DNA of 52,944 nt, taken from contig PLFD01000061.1 of NCBI GenBank assembly GCA_003136635.1, positions 22,390 through 75,333 of the forward strand. The letters run 5' to 3'. The stretch comes from a candidate division FCPU426 bacterium. Its GTDB lineage: Bacteria; Oederibacteriota; Muellerivitia; Muellerivitales; Muellerivitaceae. A program made the position numbers and the translations under genes. Within the stretch, counting starts at the first letter, position 1. Each line of letters opens with the position of its first letter. A model generated the notes under the pieces. It was not told where the DNA came from. It saw only the letters and a program-made list of their open reading frames with translations, and ran no database searches. Shown one piece after another: positions 7,103 to 16,800 of the stretch.

Positions 7103-7480
7103 TTAAACCTCTCCCCAATCAATCCTTGGCACGTCCGCGTAAAGAATTCCTTCTTTTTCAATAACAGGCACACGGTAAAGAGCCGCGCCGCCGCAAGGGC
7201 CGCCTTCGCATATTCCGGTAACCGGCTCATAAATAGCGCCGTGATTTTTGCAGACCAGCCACGCCTTATCTTCTGAAAAGAAATCATTGTCATCAAAATC
7301 CAACCCCACAGACCAATGGCGGCACAAATTCAGGTAAGAGTAGTATTTACCGTTTTTCTTAATCACAAAAGCTTCCGTTTTACGGTCTTTACGGGCAATC
7401 TCAAACTTAACCGATTGGCCTTCCCGAATATCCTGAGTTGCCGCGATTTTTAAAAGCTTTTCCGTTTTTTTAGAGGTCAT
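7103..7480 (-). CDS. Small Rieske [2Fe-2S] protein
   Basis: 125 aa from ATG 7480. The two iron-sulfur ligand pairs are visible: C53-x-H55 (NLCRHW) and C77-x2-H80 (VCKNHGA), the usual Rieske arrangement, within a single small beta domain. No signal peptide or membrane helix is seen. It therefore looks like a soluble Rieske ferredoxin rather than a bc1-type subunit. The start overlaps the end of lnt by 11 bases, pointing to co-transcription with it. It converges on argC. The electron partner is unknown. Confidence 0.85.
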   Translation of the reverse strand: MTSKKTEKLLKIAATQDIREGQSVKFEIARKDRKTEAFVIKKNGKYYSYLNLCRHWSVGLDFDDNDFFSEDKAWLVCKNHGAIYEPVTGICEGGPCGGAALYRVPVIEKEGILYADVPRIDWGEV

Positions 7481-9107
7481 GATTTTGATCTTTCGGCTCA
7501 GTCGTTTCAATTATCGTCAGGTTTTCCATAACCCTTGGCGCTCTTTTTTTGAAAACCAAAGCGCCAATGATAAAAAAAGCGCTCAATAATAAACAAAATC
7601 GCGGGATCCAATTACCCCACCGAGCATAAAGCGTGGGGCCGTCCGAATCCAACCAGACATCTCCGGGTAACACCTGATCTTCGTATAAATGGGTTGAACA
7701 TAAAACCCTTCCCAATGGATCAGAGATGAGGGAAATACCCGTATTCGCCGATCTGAGCAGGGGTTTGCGTTCGGACGCGGCGCTCACCACCGCCATCATG
7801 GCGTGTTGATAGGGCGAAGCGGTCCAGCCAAACCAGGCGTCATTGCTGATATTGACCAGGGCGTCCGCCCCATTGAGGACAGCTTCCCGGGCATCATTAG
7901 GAAAAACGACCTCATAGCAGATCATCGGAGAATAACTGAAGGCTGATGTCTGAAATTTTTTATAACTATCCCCTATATCAAAATCGCCCAAATCGCCGAT
8001 AACCGGCCCCAAAAAAGTCAGATACTTTTGAAAAGGAACAAATTCCCCAAAGGGCACCAGGTGCCGCTTGTGATACATGCCCGCTGGCGTTCCATCCGGT
8101 AAAAAATGGGCAGCGGCGTTGAAATAGTGAGCCTCTCCATTTTTATCGCGGGTGGAATCCAAACAACCAATGAGATGATAAGTTTGGGATTGGGCCACGA
8201 TATCGTGAACTCGATTTAACAACCTCGGTATTAACAATAAATAATCCGGGGCGGCTGTCTCGGGCCAAACAATCAGGTCCGGATGGGTTAATTGGGCTTC
8301 CTGCACCAGTTTTTCCAATTTATCATAAGTCGCTGTTTCGTTGGCTTTGCTCCATTTGATGGTTTGATCAATGCTGGGCTGAAGCAACGCGACGGTTCCG
8401 GCTTTTCTTAAAGAAGTATTTTGAACCTGAAAGAATCCCCACACCAATGCCAAAAGGAGTGTCGTTAAAGACAAAACCAAATAAACCCATCGGGGCCAGC
8501 CGGAAATTTTTCTTTCTTCGATATTCACAGCCAAGTCTTTCGATTCAAGCACTTTGGACAAAAGAACATTTATCCAAACAATTAAAAAAGTCAGGCCATA
8601 GACCCCGCCGATGGTCGTTAAGGTAAGAAAACAGGGATAGGGCGCCTGGCTATACCCGATCTCTCCCCAATTAAATCCGCCCCAGGGACGAGAGCCTCTA
8701 ACGTATTCCAGCCCGACCCACAAAAAAGGCGCGGTCCAAACTTCAGATATTTTCAAACGCCGGGTAACCAAAGAATTTAGCGCGCCAAAAAGAGCGAAGT
8801 AAAGACTGAGGTAAAAAACCAGCGCCGCCCAGCCTAACCAACTCAAGTTTTGGGCCGCTTGAAGAATAGCGATCCAATAAAGAATTCCGCCAAATTGGAC
8901 GAACGCGAAGGTGAATCCCAAAAAAGCGGCCAATCTGGGTTTAGCTCCCCGCAAGGCCAAAAAAAGCGGAACCAGCGCGAACCATGCGAAAAAAGCGGTC
9001 GGCGGAGTGAGTGTTTTTTCTAAAAAACTGGGAAAAGAAAGGAAAACCAGACAGGCGCTCAAGGCGCAATAGAAAAACCGGCGTGTTAAGGAAAGGCGAG
9101 GAATCAT
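7470..9107 (-). CDS. lnt: Apolipoprotein N-acyltransferase
   Basis: 545 aa from ATG 9107; a 26-residue extension in the open frame comes from a repeat and is left out. Lnt adds the third acyl chain to the N-terminal Cys of lipoproteins in the inner membrane. Six or so hydrophobic helices fill residues about 8-220, then a nitrilase-like periplasmic domain with the catalytic triad: Glu in IVWPETAAPD, Lys in YHKRHLVPFGEF and Cys in SPMICYEVVF. A last helix precedes a basic tail. TATAAT ends only 6 bases before the ATG, so the mRNA may be leaderless. The gene upstream (secG) has its own terminator. Confidence 0.93.
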   Translation of the reverse strand: MIPRLSLTRRFFYCALSACLVFLSFPSFLEKTLTPPTAFFAWFALVPLFLALRGAKPRLAAFLGFTFAFVQFGGILYWIAILQAAQNLSWLGWAALVFYLSLYFALFGALNSLVTRRLKISEVWTAPFLWVGLEYVRGSRPWGGFNWGEIGYSQAPYPCFLTLTTIGGVYGLTFLIVWINVLLSKVLESKDLAVNIEERKISGWPRWVYLVLSLTTLLLALVWGFFQVQNTSLRKAGTVALLQPSIDQTIKWSKANETATYDKLEKLVQEAQLTHPDLIVWPETAAPDYLLLIPRLLNRVHDIVAQSQTYHLIGCLDSTRDKNGEAHYFNAAAHFLPDGTPAGMYHKRHLVPFGEFVPFQKYLTFLGPVIGDLGDFDIGDSYKKFQTSAFSYSPMICYEVVFPNDAREAVLNGADALVNISNDAWFGWTASPYQHAMMAVVSAASERKPLLRSANTGISLISDPLGRVLCSTHLYEDQVLPGDVWLDSDGPTLYARWGNWIPRFCLLLSAFFIIGALVFKKRAPRVMENLTIIETTEPKDQNHDL

Positions 9108-9113
9108 GAAGGC

Positions 9114-9119
9114 ATTATA
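9114..9119 (-). promoter_or_regulatory. -10 box directly before lnt (possible leaderless start)
   Basis: TATAAT on the minus strand is followed by 6 bases and then the lnt ATG. Transcription would start at or within a base of the A of the ATG. No good -35 hexamer is seen, and no Shine-Dalgarno sequence lies before the ATG. The box adjoins the palindromic element at 9123-9290. Confidence 0.45.
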
Positions 9120-9122
9120 CCG

Positions 9123-9290
9123 GCTGCCAAGGCCACGGGCTATGCCCGTGTGCCTAGCCGTGTACACAGGTTCCCATTCAATCAATGGGAAACCTGTGTG
9201 GCAGCTCGGTCCATGCCGACCTTCGATAAAAGTTTTAAAGATGTCGGTATAGTCCCGATCTCAAACTTCGTTTCATACGAAATCGGGACA
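9123..9290. repeat. Multi-hairpin intergenic element
   Basis: Several nested stems can be drawn. GCTGCCA (9123-9129) pairs with TGGCAGC (9199-9205) and encloses two hairpins: CCACGGGC/GCCCGTG (9133-9150), and ACACAGGTT-CCCATT with AATGGGAAACCTGTGT (about 9164-9199, one bulge). TGCCGAC/GTCGGTA (9214-9249) and GTCCCGAT/ATCGGGAC (9252-9289) follow. No ORF is contained. It could be a REP/Y1-transposase-type palindrome cluster, a transposon end or a structured RNA. Confidence 0.65.
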
Positions 9291-9393
9291 AGTACGCTTA
9301 GGTAATCCGTTCCTTTACTAGATTTGATCCAACCTTATTGAAAGAAAATTACGGAGAGCTGTCCCTTGACGAAAAGGGGCTGGAGACGGACGC

Positions 9394-9426
9394 AAAAAAG
9401 GGGTGTGGAAATTCCACACCCCTTTC
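9394..9426 (-). terminator. Intrinsic terminator after secG
   Basis: AAAGGGGTGTGGAA pairs with TTCCACACCCCTTT, followed on the minus strand by a run of six T. It begins 16 bases past the secG stop. The element is nearly symmetrical and may work from both sides. Confidence 0.85.
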
Positions 9427-9441
9427 AAAGCATTCTAGAAA

Positions 9442-9816
9442 TTATTTGGACGAAGGAACAAGAGGCTGCGCGGCCGCCGGAACACTTTGAGGAGCCGGAT
9501 TAGCGGAAACAGAACCGGGAGCCGCTGGCGCGGTCATTGGAGGAGCTTGAGCCGCTTGCTGTTGCTTCTCGATAATATCCGTCACCGAAGTGGGTTTTTC
9601 ATACTTGGGCAAAATGGACAACACTATGCAGAGCAGCATAAAGAATGCCGCCATCGCGATGGTTGTTTTGGTCCAAAAGGTTTTACCGCTGGTTCCTAAA
9701 AGACTTTGTCCTGTACCCGCGAATAAACCACCGCTGGTTTTAGGTTGCTGCACCAAAACCACGCCGATCAACAATAAAGCCGTAAACACAAACAAAATTG
9801 TGAAAACAATAGTCAT
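9442..9816 (-). CDS. secG: Preprotein translocase subunit SecG
   Basis: 124 aa from ATG 9816, chosen because GAGGG lies 7 bases upstream. SecG is the small third subunit of the SecYEG channel in the inner membrane. Two membrane helices (about 2-22 and 54-74) flank the typical Gly-rich loop (LVQQPKTSGGLFAGTGQS). A low-complexity Ala/Pro/Gln-rich tail follows, longer than in many SecG proteins. The gene lies 90 bases after tpiA on the same strand, in the common order pgk-tpiA-secG, and ends at a clear terminator. Confidence 0.92.
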   Translation of the reverse strand: MTIVFTILFVFTALLLIGVVLVQQPKTSGGLFAGTGQSLLGTSGKTFWTKTTIAMAAFFMLLCIVLSILPKYEKPTSVTDIIEKQQQAAQAPPMTAPAAPGSVSANPAPQSVPAAAQPLVPSSK

Positions 9817-9906
9817 GTCGTCCCTCAATTTTCTTAAATCAGTTCAAAAACGGCCCTAATCTTACAACAACCACTTCAAAAGAAAAGCCTTATCTTCTAT
9901 GTACTA

Positions 9907-10656
9907 TTAAAATTTAACTAAAGCCTCAAAAGAATCCACTTTTAAACTGGCTCCGCCTACTAAAGCCCCGTCAATATCCGGCTGTGCCATCAACTGTTTA
10001 ATATTTTCAGGCTTCACGCTGCCGCCGTACTGAATACGTAGAGCTTCAGCCGCTTCCTTATTATATTTTTTCGCGATCAAAGCGCGGATAAACGCGTGAA
10101 CTTCGTTGGCCTGTTCCGGCGTGGCGTTCTTACCCGTACCAATAGCCCAAACCGGTTCGTAGGCAATCACAATATTAATCAAATCACTCAACCCAATTCC
10201 TTCAAAACAGCCGTTTACTTGGGCCGAAATAACTTTTTCCATTTTTCCTGATTCACGTTCTTGCAAAGTTTCGCCGACACAGACAATGGCTTTTAATCCG
10301 TTGCGTAAAACATTTTTCAACTTGCGGTTTACACGAGCATCGGTTTCATTGTCATACTGACGTTTTTCCGAATGGCCCAAGATCACAAACTTTACACCCA
10401 ATTCCTGGAGAGAAACTGGGCTGATTTGGCTCGTAAAAGCGCCCTCGTTTTCCCAATGAGCGTCCTGAGTGGCCACCTGGATATTCGAAAAGCTGAGCGC
10501 GTCAATAACCGAAGCCGTGGCGATAAAAGTCGGAGCGATCACAATCTCTCGGTCTTGAATACCTTTAAATTTTTCGTTCAACTGCTTGGCGAATTTCACG
10601 GATTCTTTAACCGACTTATACATCTTCCAATTTCCAGCAATAATAGGCTTTCTCAT
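9907..10656 (-). CDS. tpiA: Triosephosphate isomerase
   Basis: 249 aa, standard length. It interconverts dihydroxyacetone phosphate and glyceraldehyde 3-phosphate in glycolysis. The catalytic Lys is K11 in GNWKM, His is H95 in LGHSEKRQ and Glu is E167 in AYEPVWAIGTG; the phosphate-binding GGSVKPENI and GALVGGASL are near the end. It starts 16 bases after pgk with GGAG before the ATG, so the two are co-transcribed. Confidence 0.97.
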   Translation of the reverse strand: MRKPIIAGNWKMYKSVKESVKFAKQLNEKFKGIQDREIVIAPTFIATASVIDALSFSNIQVATQDAHWENEGAFTSQISPVSLQELGVKFVILGHSEKRQYDNETDARVNRKLKNVLRNGLKAIVCVGETLQERESGKMEKVISAQVNGCFEGIGLSDLINIVIAYEPVWAIGTGKNATPEQANEVHAFIRALIAKKYNKEAAEALRIQYGGSVKPENIKQLMAQPDIDGALVGGASLKVDSFEALVKF

Positions 10657-10672
10657 TTTTCCTCCAGATGAA

Positions 10673-11878
10673 TTACTTTTTATCCGTCAAAGCGACAATA
10701 CCAGGCAATTCCTTGCCTTCCATGAATTCGAGGGATGCTCCCCCGCCGGTGGATATATGGGACATCTTGGATGCCAATCCGGCTTGATTGACCGCCGAAA
10801 CTGAATCCCCGCCTCCCACAATGGTAATCGCCCCATTATCCGAAGCATCCGCCAAAAGTTTGGCGATGGCGTTAGTACCCTTCGCGAAAGGTTCCATTTC
10901 GAACACGCCCACGGGTCCATTCCAGAAAATAGTCTTGGCGGATTTAATAAAATGAGAATATTTTTCAACGGTCAAGGGACCGATATCCATACCTTGCCAA
11001 TCCGGAAGTATTCCGCCGCGGGCTACGGTTTTAACATTGGCTTTTGGGCTGAAATCGTCCGCTATTACGTTGTCAATCGGCAACAAAAGAGGAACATCCG
11101 TATCGATGGATTGAGCCAAAAGCTCTTTGGCCAATTCCAGCTTATCGTTTTCAACCAATGATTTCCCGATTTCAAACTTGCGGGCTTTTAAAAAGGTGTA
11201 GGACATGCCGCCGCCGATGATGAGCACATCCACCACCGTCATCAGCTTTTTAATCACATCAATTTTGGTGGATATCTTCGAACCGCCAATAATCGCCACA
11301 AAGGGCCTAACCGGATTCGACAAAGCGCCGCCCAGATACTTGATTTCTTTAGTCAGTAAAAAACCCGCCGCTGACTGGGAAACGAATTTCGTGATGCCTT
11401 CGGTGGAAGCATGGGCGCGATGAGCCGTACCGAATGCGTCATTGACGTAGATATCAGCTAAAGCGGCTAATTTTTTGGCGAAATCAGGATTGTTTTTTTC
11501 TTCTTCAGGATAAAAACGAACATTTTCCAGCAAAGCGACATCGCCGTTTTTCATGTCAGCGAGGGCCTTTTCAACTTCAGGTCCGACTGAGTCTTTCAAA
11601 GCCAAAACAGGCTTCTTTAGCAGTTCAGCTAAGCGGTCCGCCACAGGTTTCATCCTCAGTTTTTCATCTACTCCCTTCGGACGGCCCAGGTGAGAACACA
11701 AAATAACCTTAGCCCCCTTGTCGGAGAGATATTGAATGGTTTTTAAGGATTCCCGAATGCGGGTATCGTCGGTAATTTTTTGGTTTTCATCCAAAGGCAC
11801 GTTAAAGTCAACGCGAACAAACACCCTTTTGCCTGTCGGATTAATATCTTCCACTGTCAGTTTGTTATAAGACGCCAT
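10673..11878 (-). CDS. pgk: Phosphoglycerate kinase
   Basis: 401 aa, usual bacterial length. It makes ATP from 1,3-bisphosphoglycerate. The substrate motif [10 protein letters not shown] is at about 22-31 and CSHLGRPKG near 61; the nucleotide-binding [14 protein letters not shown] and the [11 protein letters not shown] hinge lie near the C-terminus. First gene of pgk-tpiA-secG. It is separated from gap by a terminator at 11922-11959, so it should have its own promoter in the remaining short gap, which I could not pin down. Confidence 0.97.
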   Translation of the reverse strand: MASYNKLTVEDINPTGKRVFVRVDFNVPLDENQKITDDTRIRESLKTIQYLSDKGAKVILCSHLGRPKGVDEKLRMKPVADRLAELLKKPVLALKDSVGPEVEKALADMKNGDVALLENVRFYPEEEKNNPDFAKKLAALADIYVNDAFGTAHRAHASTEGITKFVSQSAAGFLLTKEIKYLGGALSNPVRPFVAIIGGSKISTKIDVIKKLMTVVDVLIIGGGMSYTFLKARKFEIGKSLVENDKLELAKELLAQSIDTDVPLLLPIDNVIADDFSPKANVKTVARGGILPDWQGMDIGPLTVEKYSHFIKSAKTIFWNGPVGVFEMEPFAKGTNAIAKLLADASDNGAITIVGGGDSVSAVNQAGLASKMSHISTGGGASLEFMEGKELPGIVALTDKK

Positions 11879-11921
11879 TATTGTTCCTTTCGCATCACAC
11901 GCTTAGTTCGTTTATAAAAAA

Positions 11922-11959
11922 GAAGCGGTTGTTCGTTCCGTAGAAAAAACAACCGCTTC
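11922..11959 (-). terminator. Intrinsic terminator after gap
   Basis: On the minus strand GAAGCGGTTGTT pairs with AACAACCGCTTC across a 14-base loop and is followed by TTTTTT. It separates gap from pgk. Confidence 0.85.
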
Positions 11960-11990
11960 ACAAGTGGGTTCAATCCCCTCAACGAGGACC

Positions 11991-12998
11991 TTAGTTTTTA
12001 GAGTGCATGAACTCAATCAAGTCCACAACCCGATTTGAATAACCCCATTCGTTGTCGTACCAGGAAAGTACCTTGACCATATTTCCTCCCACGACGTAAG
12101 TCGACAAGGCGTCCACGATGGACGAATGCGGATTTCCTTTAAAGTCGGCCGAAACCAGAGGTTCCTCAGTTACATCCAAATACTTGTCCAAAGCGGCGCT
12201 CTTGGCCGCTTCTTTCAAGGTATTGTTGATCTCTTCTTTGGTCACCGACTTGCTCAATTCAACCACCAAATCGACTACCGAAACAACCGGCGTCGGGACA
12301 CGGATGGATAACCCATCCAGCTTGCCCTTCAGTTCCGGCAAGACCAACCCAATGGCCTTAGCGGCTCCTGTGGAGGTCGGGATCATGTTCAGGCTGGCCG
12401 CGCGGGCGCGACGTAAGTCTTTATGTGGAAAGTCCAGGGTTACCTGATCGTTCGTGAAGCTGTGAATGGTGGTCATTAAGCCCTTCACGATGCCAAACTT
12501 GTCATGCAAAACCTTGGCGAAAGGAGCCAAACAGTTGGTCGTACAAGAAGCGTTCGAAACCACATGATGGTTTTTCGGATCATACTTGTCTTCATTAACA
12601 CCCAAAACGATGGTCAAATCTTCGCCGGTCGCCGGAGCTGAAATGATGACTTTCTTAACCGTGTCTTTCAAATGAGCGACAGCTTTGGCCTTATCCGTGA
12701 AATGGCCTGTGGATTCAACAACATATTCCACACCTACACTGCCCCAGGGAATCATGGCCGGATCGCGCTGGGCGAACACTTTGATTTCTTTGCCGTTCAC
12801 AATGACTGCGTTTTCGCCAGCCTTGACGTCCGCGTGCAGGTTACCCAGCACCGAGTCATACTTGAGCAAATGGGCTAAAGTTTTCGCGTCCGTGAGGTCG
12901 TTAACCGCCACAATTTCGATGTTCTTGTTATTCATCGCGGCGCGGTAAACATTGCGTCCGATGCGTCCAAATCCGTTGATTCCGACCTTAATCGCCAT
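11991..12998 (-). CDS. gap: Glyceraldehyde-3-phosphate dehydrogenase, type I
   Basis: 335 aa, standard. It oxidises and phosphorylates glyceraldehyde 3-phosphate with NAD. The Rossmann loop [10 protein letters not shown] is at 6-15, the catalytic Cys is C152 in [13 protein letters not shown], and the helper His is H179 in TTIHSFT. GGAGG stands 6 bases before the ATG. It lies 77 bases after comF on the same strand with a possible promoter between (13032-13060), and ends in a strong terminator. Confidence 0.97.
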   Translation of the reverse strand: MAIKVGINGFGRIGRNVYRAAMNNKNIEIVAVNDLTDAKTLAHLLKYDSVLGNLHADVKAGENAVIVNGKEIKVFAQRDPAMIPWGSVGVEYVVESTGHFTDKAKAVAHLKDTVKKVIISAPATGEDLTIVLGVNEDKYDPKNHHVVSNASCTTNCLAPFAKVLHDKFGIVKGLMTTIHSFTNDQVTLDFPHKDLRRARAASLNMIPTSTGAAKAIGLVLPELKGKLDGLSIRVPTPVVSVVDLVVELSKSVTKEEINNTLKEAAKSAALDKYLDVTEEPLVSADFKGNPHSSIVDALSTYVVGGNMVKVLSWYDNEWGYSNRVVDLIEFMHSKN

Positions 12999-13031
12999 AA
13001 ATCCTCCAAGAGTGCTTAGTAAAGAGCGGTT

Positions 13032-13060
13032 AAGCTAACATAGGGTTTTTAAAGGGTCAA
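13032..13060 (-). promoter_or_regulatory. Possible promoter for gap
   Basis: On the minus strand TTGACC (13060-13055), 17 bases, then TAGCTT (13037-13032). The -35 is good, the -10 weak. Confidence 0.35.
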
Positions 13061-13075
13061 GTGCCAGAATGGGTT

Positions 13076-13831
13076 CTAAACTTCGGTTCTATCGCTTCCA
13101 TAGAGCGGGGTTCTTCCCCAAACTACGGCACCTACCCATTGAGCTTCTGCCTTTTTTAGAACTTTAGCGCACTCTTCGAGTGTAGCTCCGGTGGTAAAAA
13201 CATCATCGATCAATAAAGCTTTTAAGATGGGTTCTTTCGCGACAACTTGAAAAGCTCCCTTTTGATTTTGTAACCGTTTATCGCGAGCCAATAGCCGCTG
13301 CGCGACAGTTGACCGCACTTTCCGCAAAACCGGTTTAACGGGAATCCCTAAAGCCGTTGAGAACTCAGTTCCCAGCAGAAATGCTGGATTGTAACCCCGT
13401 TCCCGTTCTTTTTCGGGACTCATAGGAACCGGAATGATAGCTTCAAAACCACTTTCAAAGTTTTCGGGTAAATGTCTCAACATTTTTTGGGCAACCGCTG
13501 ATTTCAAGTGTTCCATTCCATCAAACTTAAATGCGTGATGAGCCAACCGAAGCGGTCCTTCATAGGAACCCAGAGACCATGTTTGATCCAAATAATAGGG
13601 CCAGTCACCGCAATCCTCACAACGGGGTTGAACCACACCCTCAAAAGCTCTCGGCGGCAGTGAAACTCCGCAATGGCCGCACGAAGGGCTTTGATAAGGC
13701 TCGATTTGATTAAAACAAGATTGGCACAAAACGTTGGAAAGACCGTCGCGAAAGGAATTGCCACAATGGCCGCAGATTTTGGGAAAGAAAACATCTAAGA
13801 AAAAATCTCGAACTTTGGCCTGAAGTTTCAT
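13076..13831 (-). CDS. comF: ComF-family phosphoribosyltransferase-like protein
   Basis: 251 aa from ATG 13831; the longer frame would overlap the preceding gene. ComF proteins are needed for DNA uptake in naturally competent bacteria. Cysteine pairs at the N-terminus (CGHCGN, CQSC, CGHCG, CEDC) form the zinc-binding part. The phosphoribosyltransferase fold ends in the PRPP loop ALLIDDVFTTGATLEEC. It begins 5 bases after the stop of the FN3-repeat protein, so it belongs to the SprA operon by position, though no functional link to secretion is known. dprA (42956) and a pilT-like gene (45437) in the same window fit transformation. Confidence 0.88.
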   Translation of the reverse strand: MKLQAKVRDFFLDVFFPKICGHCGNSFRDGLSNVLCQSCFNQIEPYQSPSCGHCGVSLPPRAFEGVVQPRCEDCGDWPYYLDQTWSLGSYEGPLRLAHHAFKFDGMEHLKSAVAQKMLRHLPENFESGFEAIIPVPMSPEKERERGYNPAFLLGTEFSTALGIPVKPVLRKVRSTVAQRLLARDKRLQNQKGAFQVVAKEPILKALLIDDVFTTGATLEECAKVLKKAEAQWVGAVVWGRTPLYGSDRTEV

Positions 13832-13835
13832 GCTC

Positions 13836-16800
13836 TTATTTAATAACCGCGATCTTGTCAATTTCCTGTAGACCGTTCATTTCAGTAGTAATCAGGTAAA
13901 CACCCGATGCCACCAGATTGCCCGCGGCGTTACGGCCATCCCACTGGAGGGGATAGTTGCCGCCAATACCGTAAACACCCACTTCAAAATGTTGGTTTAC
14001 CAATTGCTTGATGAAGGTTCCGCTCAAACTATAAACCTTAATTTGAACATTGCCCGGATTGGTAACCACGAACCGGATATCAACCACCTGTTCGTTTGGC
14101 GCTCCAAATGGGCGAAGACTGTTTCGATCTAACGCTGTGCTGGCGCTAATGGAGGGAGCGAAAATACTGTTATAGGGACTTTCATGAACCATATTAGGAT
14201 CGTTTGTATTCACGTTCGGCGGCGCATCGTAAGCGTAGACGGTATAAGTGTAATTAGAACCGTTAATGATAGAAACATCATCGGTATAACTGGTTAAGGT
14301 ATCACCCTGCGCGTCCAAGAGCTGGTAAGTACCGCCTCCATCGCTGGAACGGTAAACACGATAGCCGCCTAAGGGATACATGGTTGCTGCATTAAAATCG
14401 CCCGGCAACCCATTGGCAGCCTGCCAACTAATCGTATTGCCGCTTTGGGTTTGAGTCAGTGTCAGAGCCGCGTTGTCCACTACCGGCGGCTTGGCTGGCA
14501 AAGCGTTAACCGGCTGGCTTATCCCGGTCAACCCCTGAGACGCTACGACAATTTCATAGTTATATAACGTTTTATCCAGTAAACCCGCATCGGTGTAATC
14601 CAGTCCGGTAAGTCCCGAGGCGATGGTCTGATAAGCCGTAACGGGTGCCGTTCCCAGTTTTCTTTGAATGGAAAAAGTGTAAGTAGTAACTGCGCTCCCC
14701 TGAAAATTCCAACGCAATTGAACCAATTGATCCCCGGAAACCGCGACCACGCTAGTCGGTGCCTGAGGCGGCGTAGTCAAGGTAACCGAGTTTGAATAAG
14801 GTCCAAAGATAGTTGCTCCGGACGAGGTAAACCCAATCGGCGCGACTGAATAAACATAACCAATATTAAAATTAACACCAGTATCCGTGTAAGTGGTTGT
14901 AGTTAGATTGATTGAACTTAAAAAAGTAGCTGGCGTGGAACCAGGCGTGGGAAATGCTAATCGGGTTACTAAATATTCCGTAATGGGCGAAGAGGCTGTA
15001 ACGATTACGGGCGACCAGGTCAAGATCGCCTGACCCGCGCCTGCCACAGCGTTTAAAATGGGCGCCTGACCCGCAATAACCGCCTGTTCATTGGTGGGCA
15101 AGCTGTACAAACCATCACTGATCGACTCCATGTAATAGTAATAAGGCGCTCCTGGCGTTACCTGAGGATCTATAGAAGAGCTCAATGACGAAACCACCGT
15201 CGGCGTAGGATTTTCTGCCCCTGCCTCCATCCCCTTAAAGACCGCATAGGCGGTAATAGGACTGCTCCCCGTCAAAGGTTTGGTCCAGGTAAGTGTTGCC
15301 GCGGCAGATCCGGTGTAAGCCACAAAAGAGCTGGGCGGATTTGGCCACAAGTTAATCCCCACTAATCCCGATAAAGTAAAGTTGGCGTTTATCCCCGCCC
15401 CATTATTAGCTACCGCCTTGTAATAATTGATATAACCCGTTTGACCCGGATCGGAAACAAAAGGAGTTGGAGCAACCACGGTTGCGACCGGAATACCCGT
15501 AACAAAAGCCGAATCGGTCGCCCGATAAATGGTATAGCCCTGTACGGAAACGGGATAAGTTAACCCTGATATCCAAACCATAGGTGTTGGACTTGAAACA
15601 GGCGTATAACCGGCCGGGGGCGTTAATAGAACTGTCGGCGTCATGGACGGAATGGCCAAAACCGTAATTGGGGAACTCCCTATTGACCCGCCCGGATTAT
15701 TTGCCACAACCTGATAGGAGGATACATTTCCTGGAGTTTCAGCAAAAACAACACTCATGGTTGGTGATGGCGTGATCGTCGCGGTTGCGGTTCCATTACG
15801 ATAGATCGTGTAACTTTGAACGCCGTCACTAGCCGGATTGGGCGACCAGGAAAGAGTCGTAGCACTGGAACCTGTATTAGCCAAAACTCCAGTTGGGATA
15901 TTAGGCCAAGTAATAACGGTTGGATAAGCGATGCCCATTACCGACACAGGGCTTTCAGAAACGGGCGTCGGAGTACCACTTAAATTATTCGATCGACCTG
16001 TCACCATGTATAAATAGCGTGTTCCCGGTGTGACGTTTCCATCTAGATAGGTGGGAGTTGAAACTGAAACTGTCGCGATAGCACTAAAATAAGGAGTAGT
16101 GGTCGGAGTCGCCAAAGTTCGATAAATCACCACGCTGTCCACATATGGCGTTGAATTAGGAGGTGGGGCCATGCTCCAAGAAACATCAACCCCTTGGGTA
16201 GGTTGAACGACTGCCGTTACCACATAAGCGGGAACCGGAATACTGGATAAAGTCGCGGGCAGGCTGCTCCCCGACGCATTATTTGCCTCTAAATAATAGG
16301 GCGTTACTTGCCAAATGGGTGGCGCCGTAGTGGTAAAGGAATTAACTACGGCTGGTGTGGGAAGAAGAATAGCAATTGGCGTAGGTGTTATTGTGTCAGT
16401 GACAAAGTCTGAACCAAAAACCGTGTAATTAGTCACTGCATCCGGAGTTGGATTTAACAGCCAATTGTATGTCAAAGAACTGCCCGATTGAGCTGAACCG
16501 ATAAGACGGGGTATTTGCGGCGGATTAAGACTGGTATTTAAATTAACCGGGGACGAACCAACACTCATATCCGAAGCATTTCCAAAACCATCGATGGCAC
16601 TGAGAGAATAAACCGCTGTAGCACCCGTTAAGTTGGCAACATAACTATTTCGACTCGTTTTGGCCGGCCCCAATGTCGCAATTGAGGTTGGAGTTCCTCC
16701 GCTTAACGCTAGATATAAAACATAGTTAACCACAGGCCCGTAATAACCCGGCGAAGCCGAAGACCATGTGACATTAACTTTATTGTTACTTCCGCTTACT

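Noticed and set aside
9301..9393. Possible riboswitch or 6S-like RNA after the hairpin cluster
   Set aside because: Some GGAGAG/GGCTGGAG wording is present, but no known riboswitch core or 6S bubble can be drawn.
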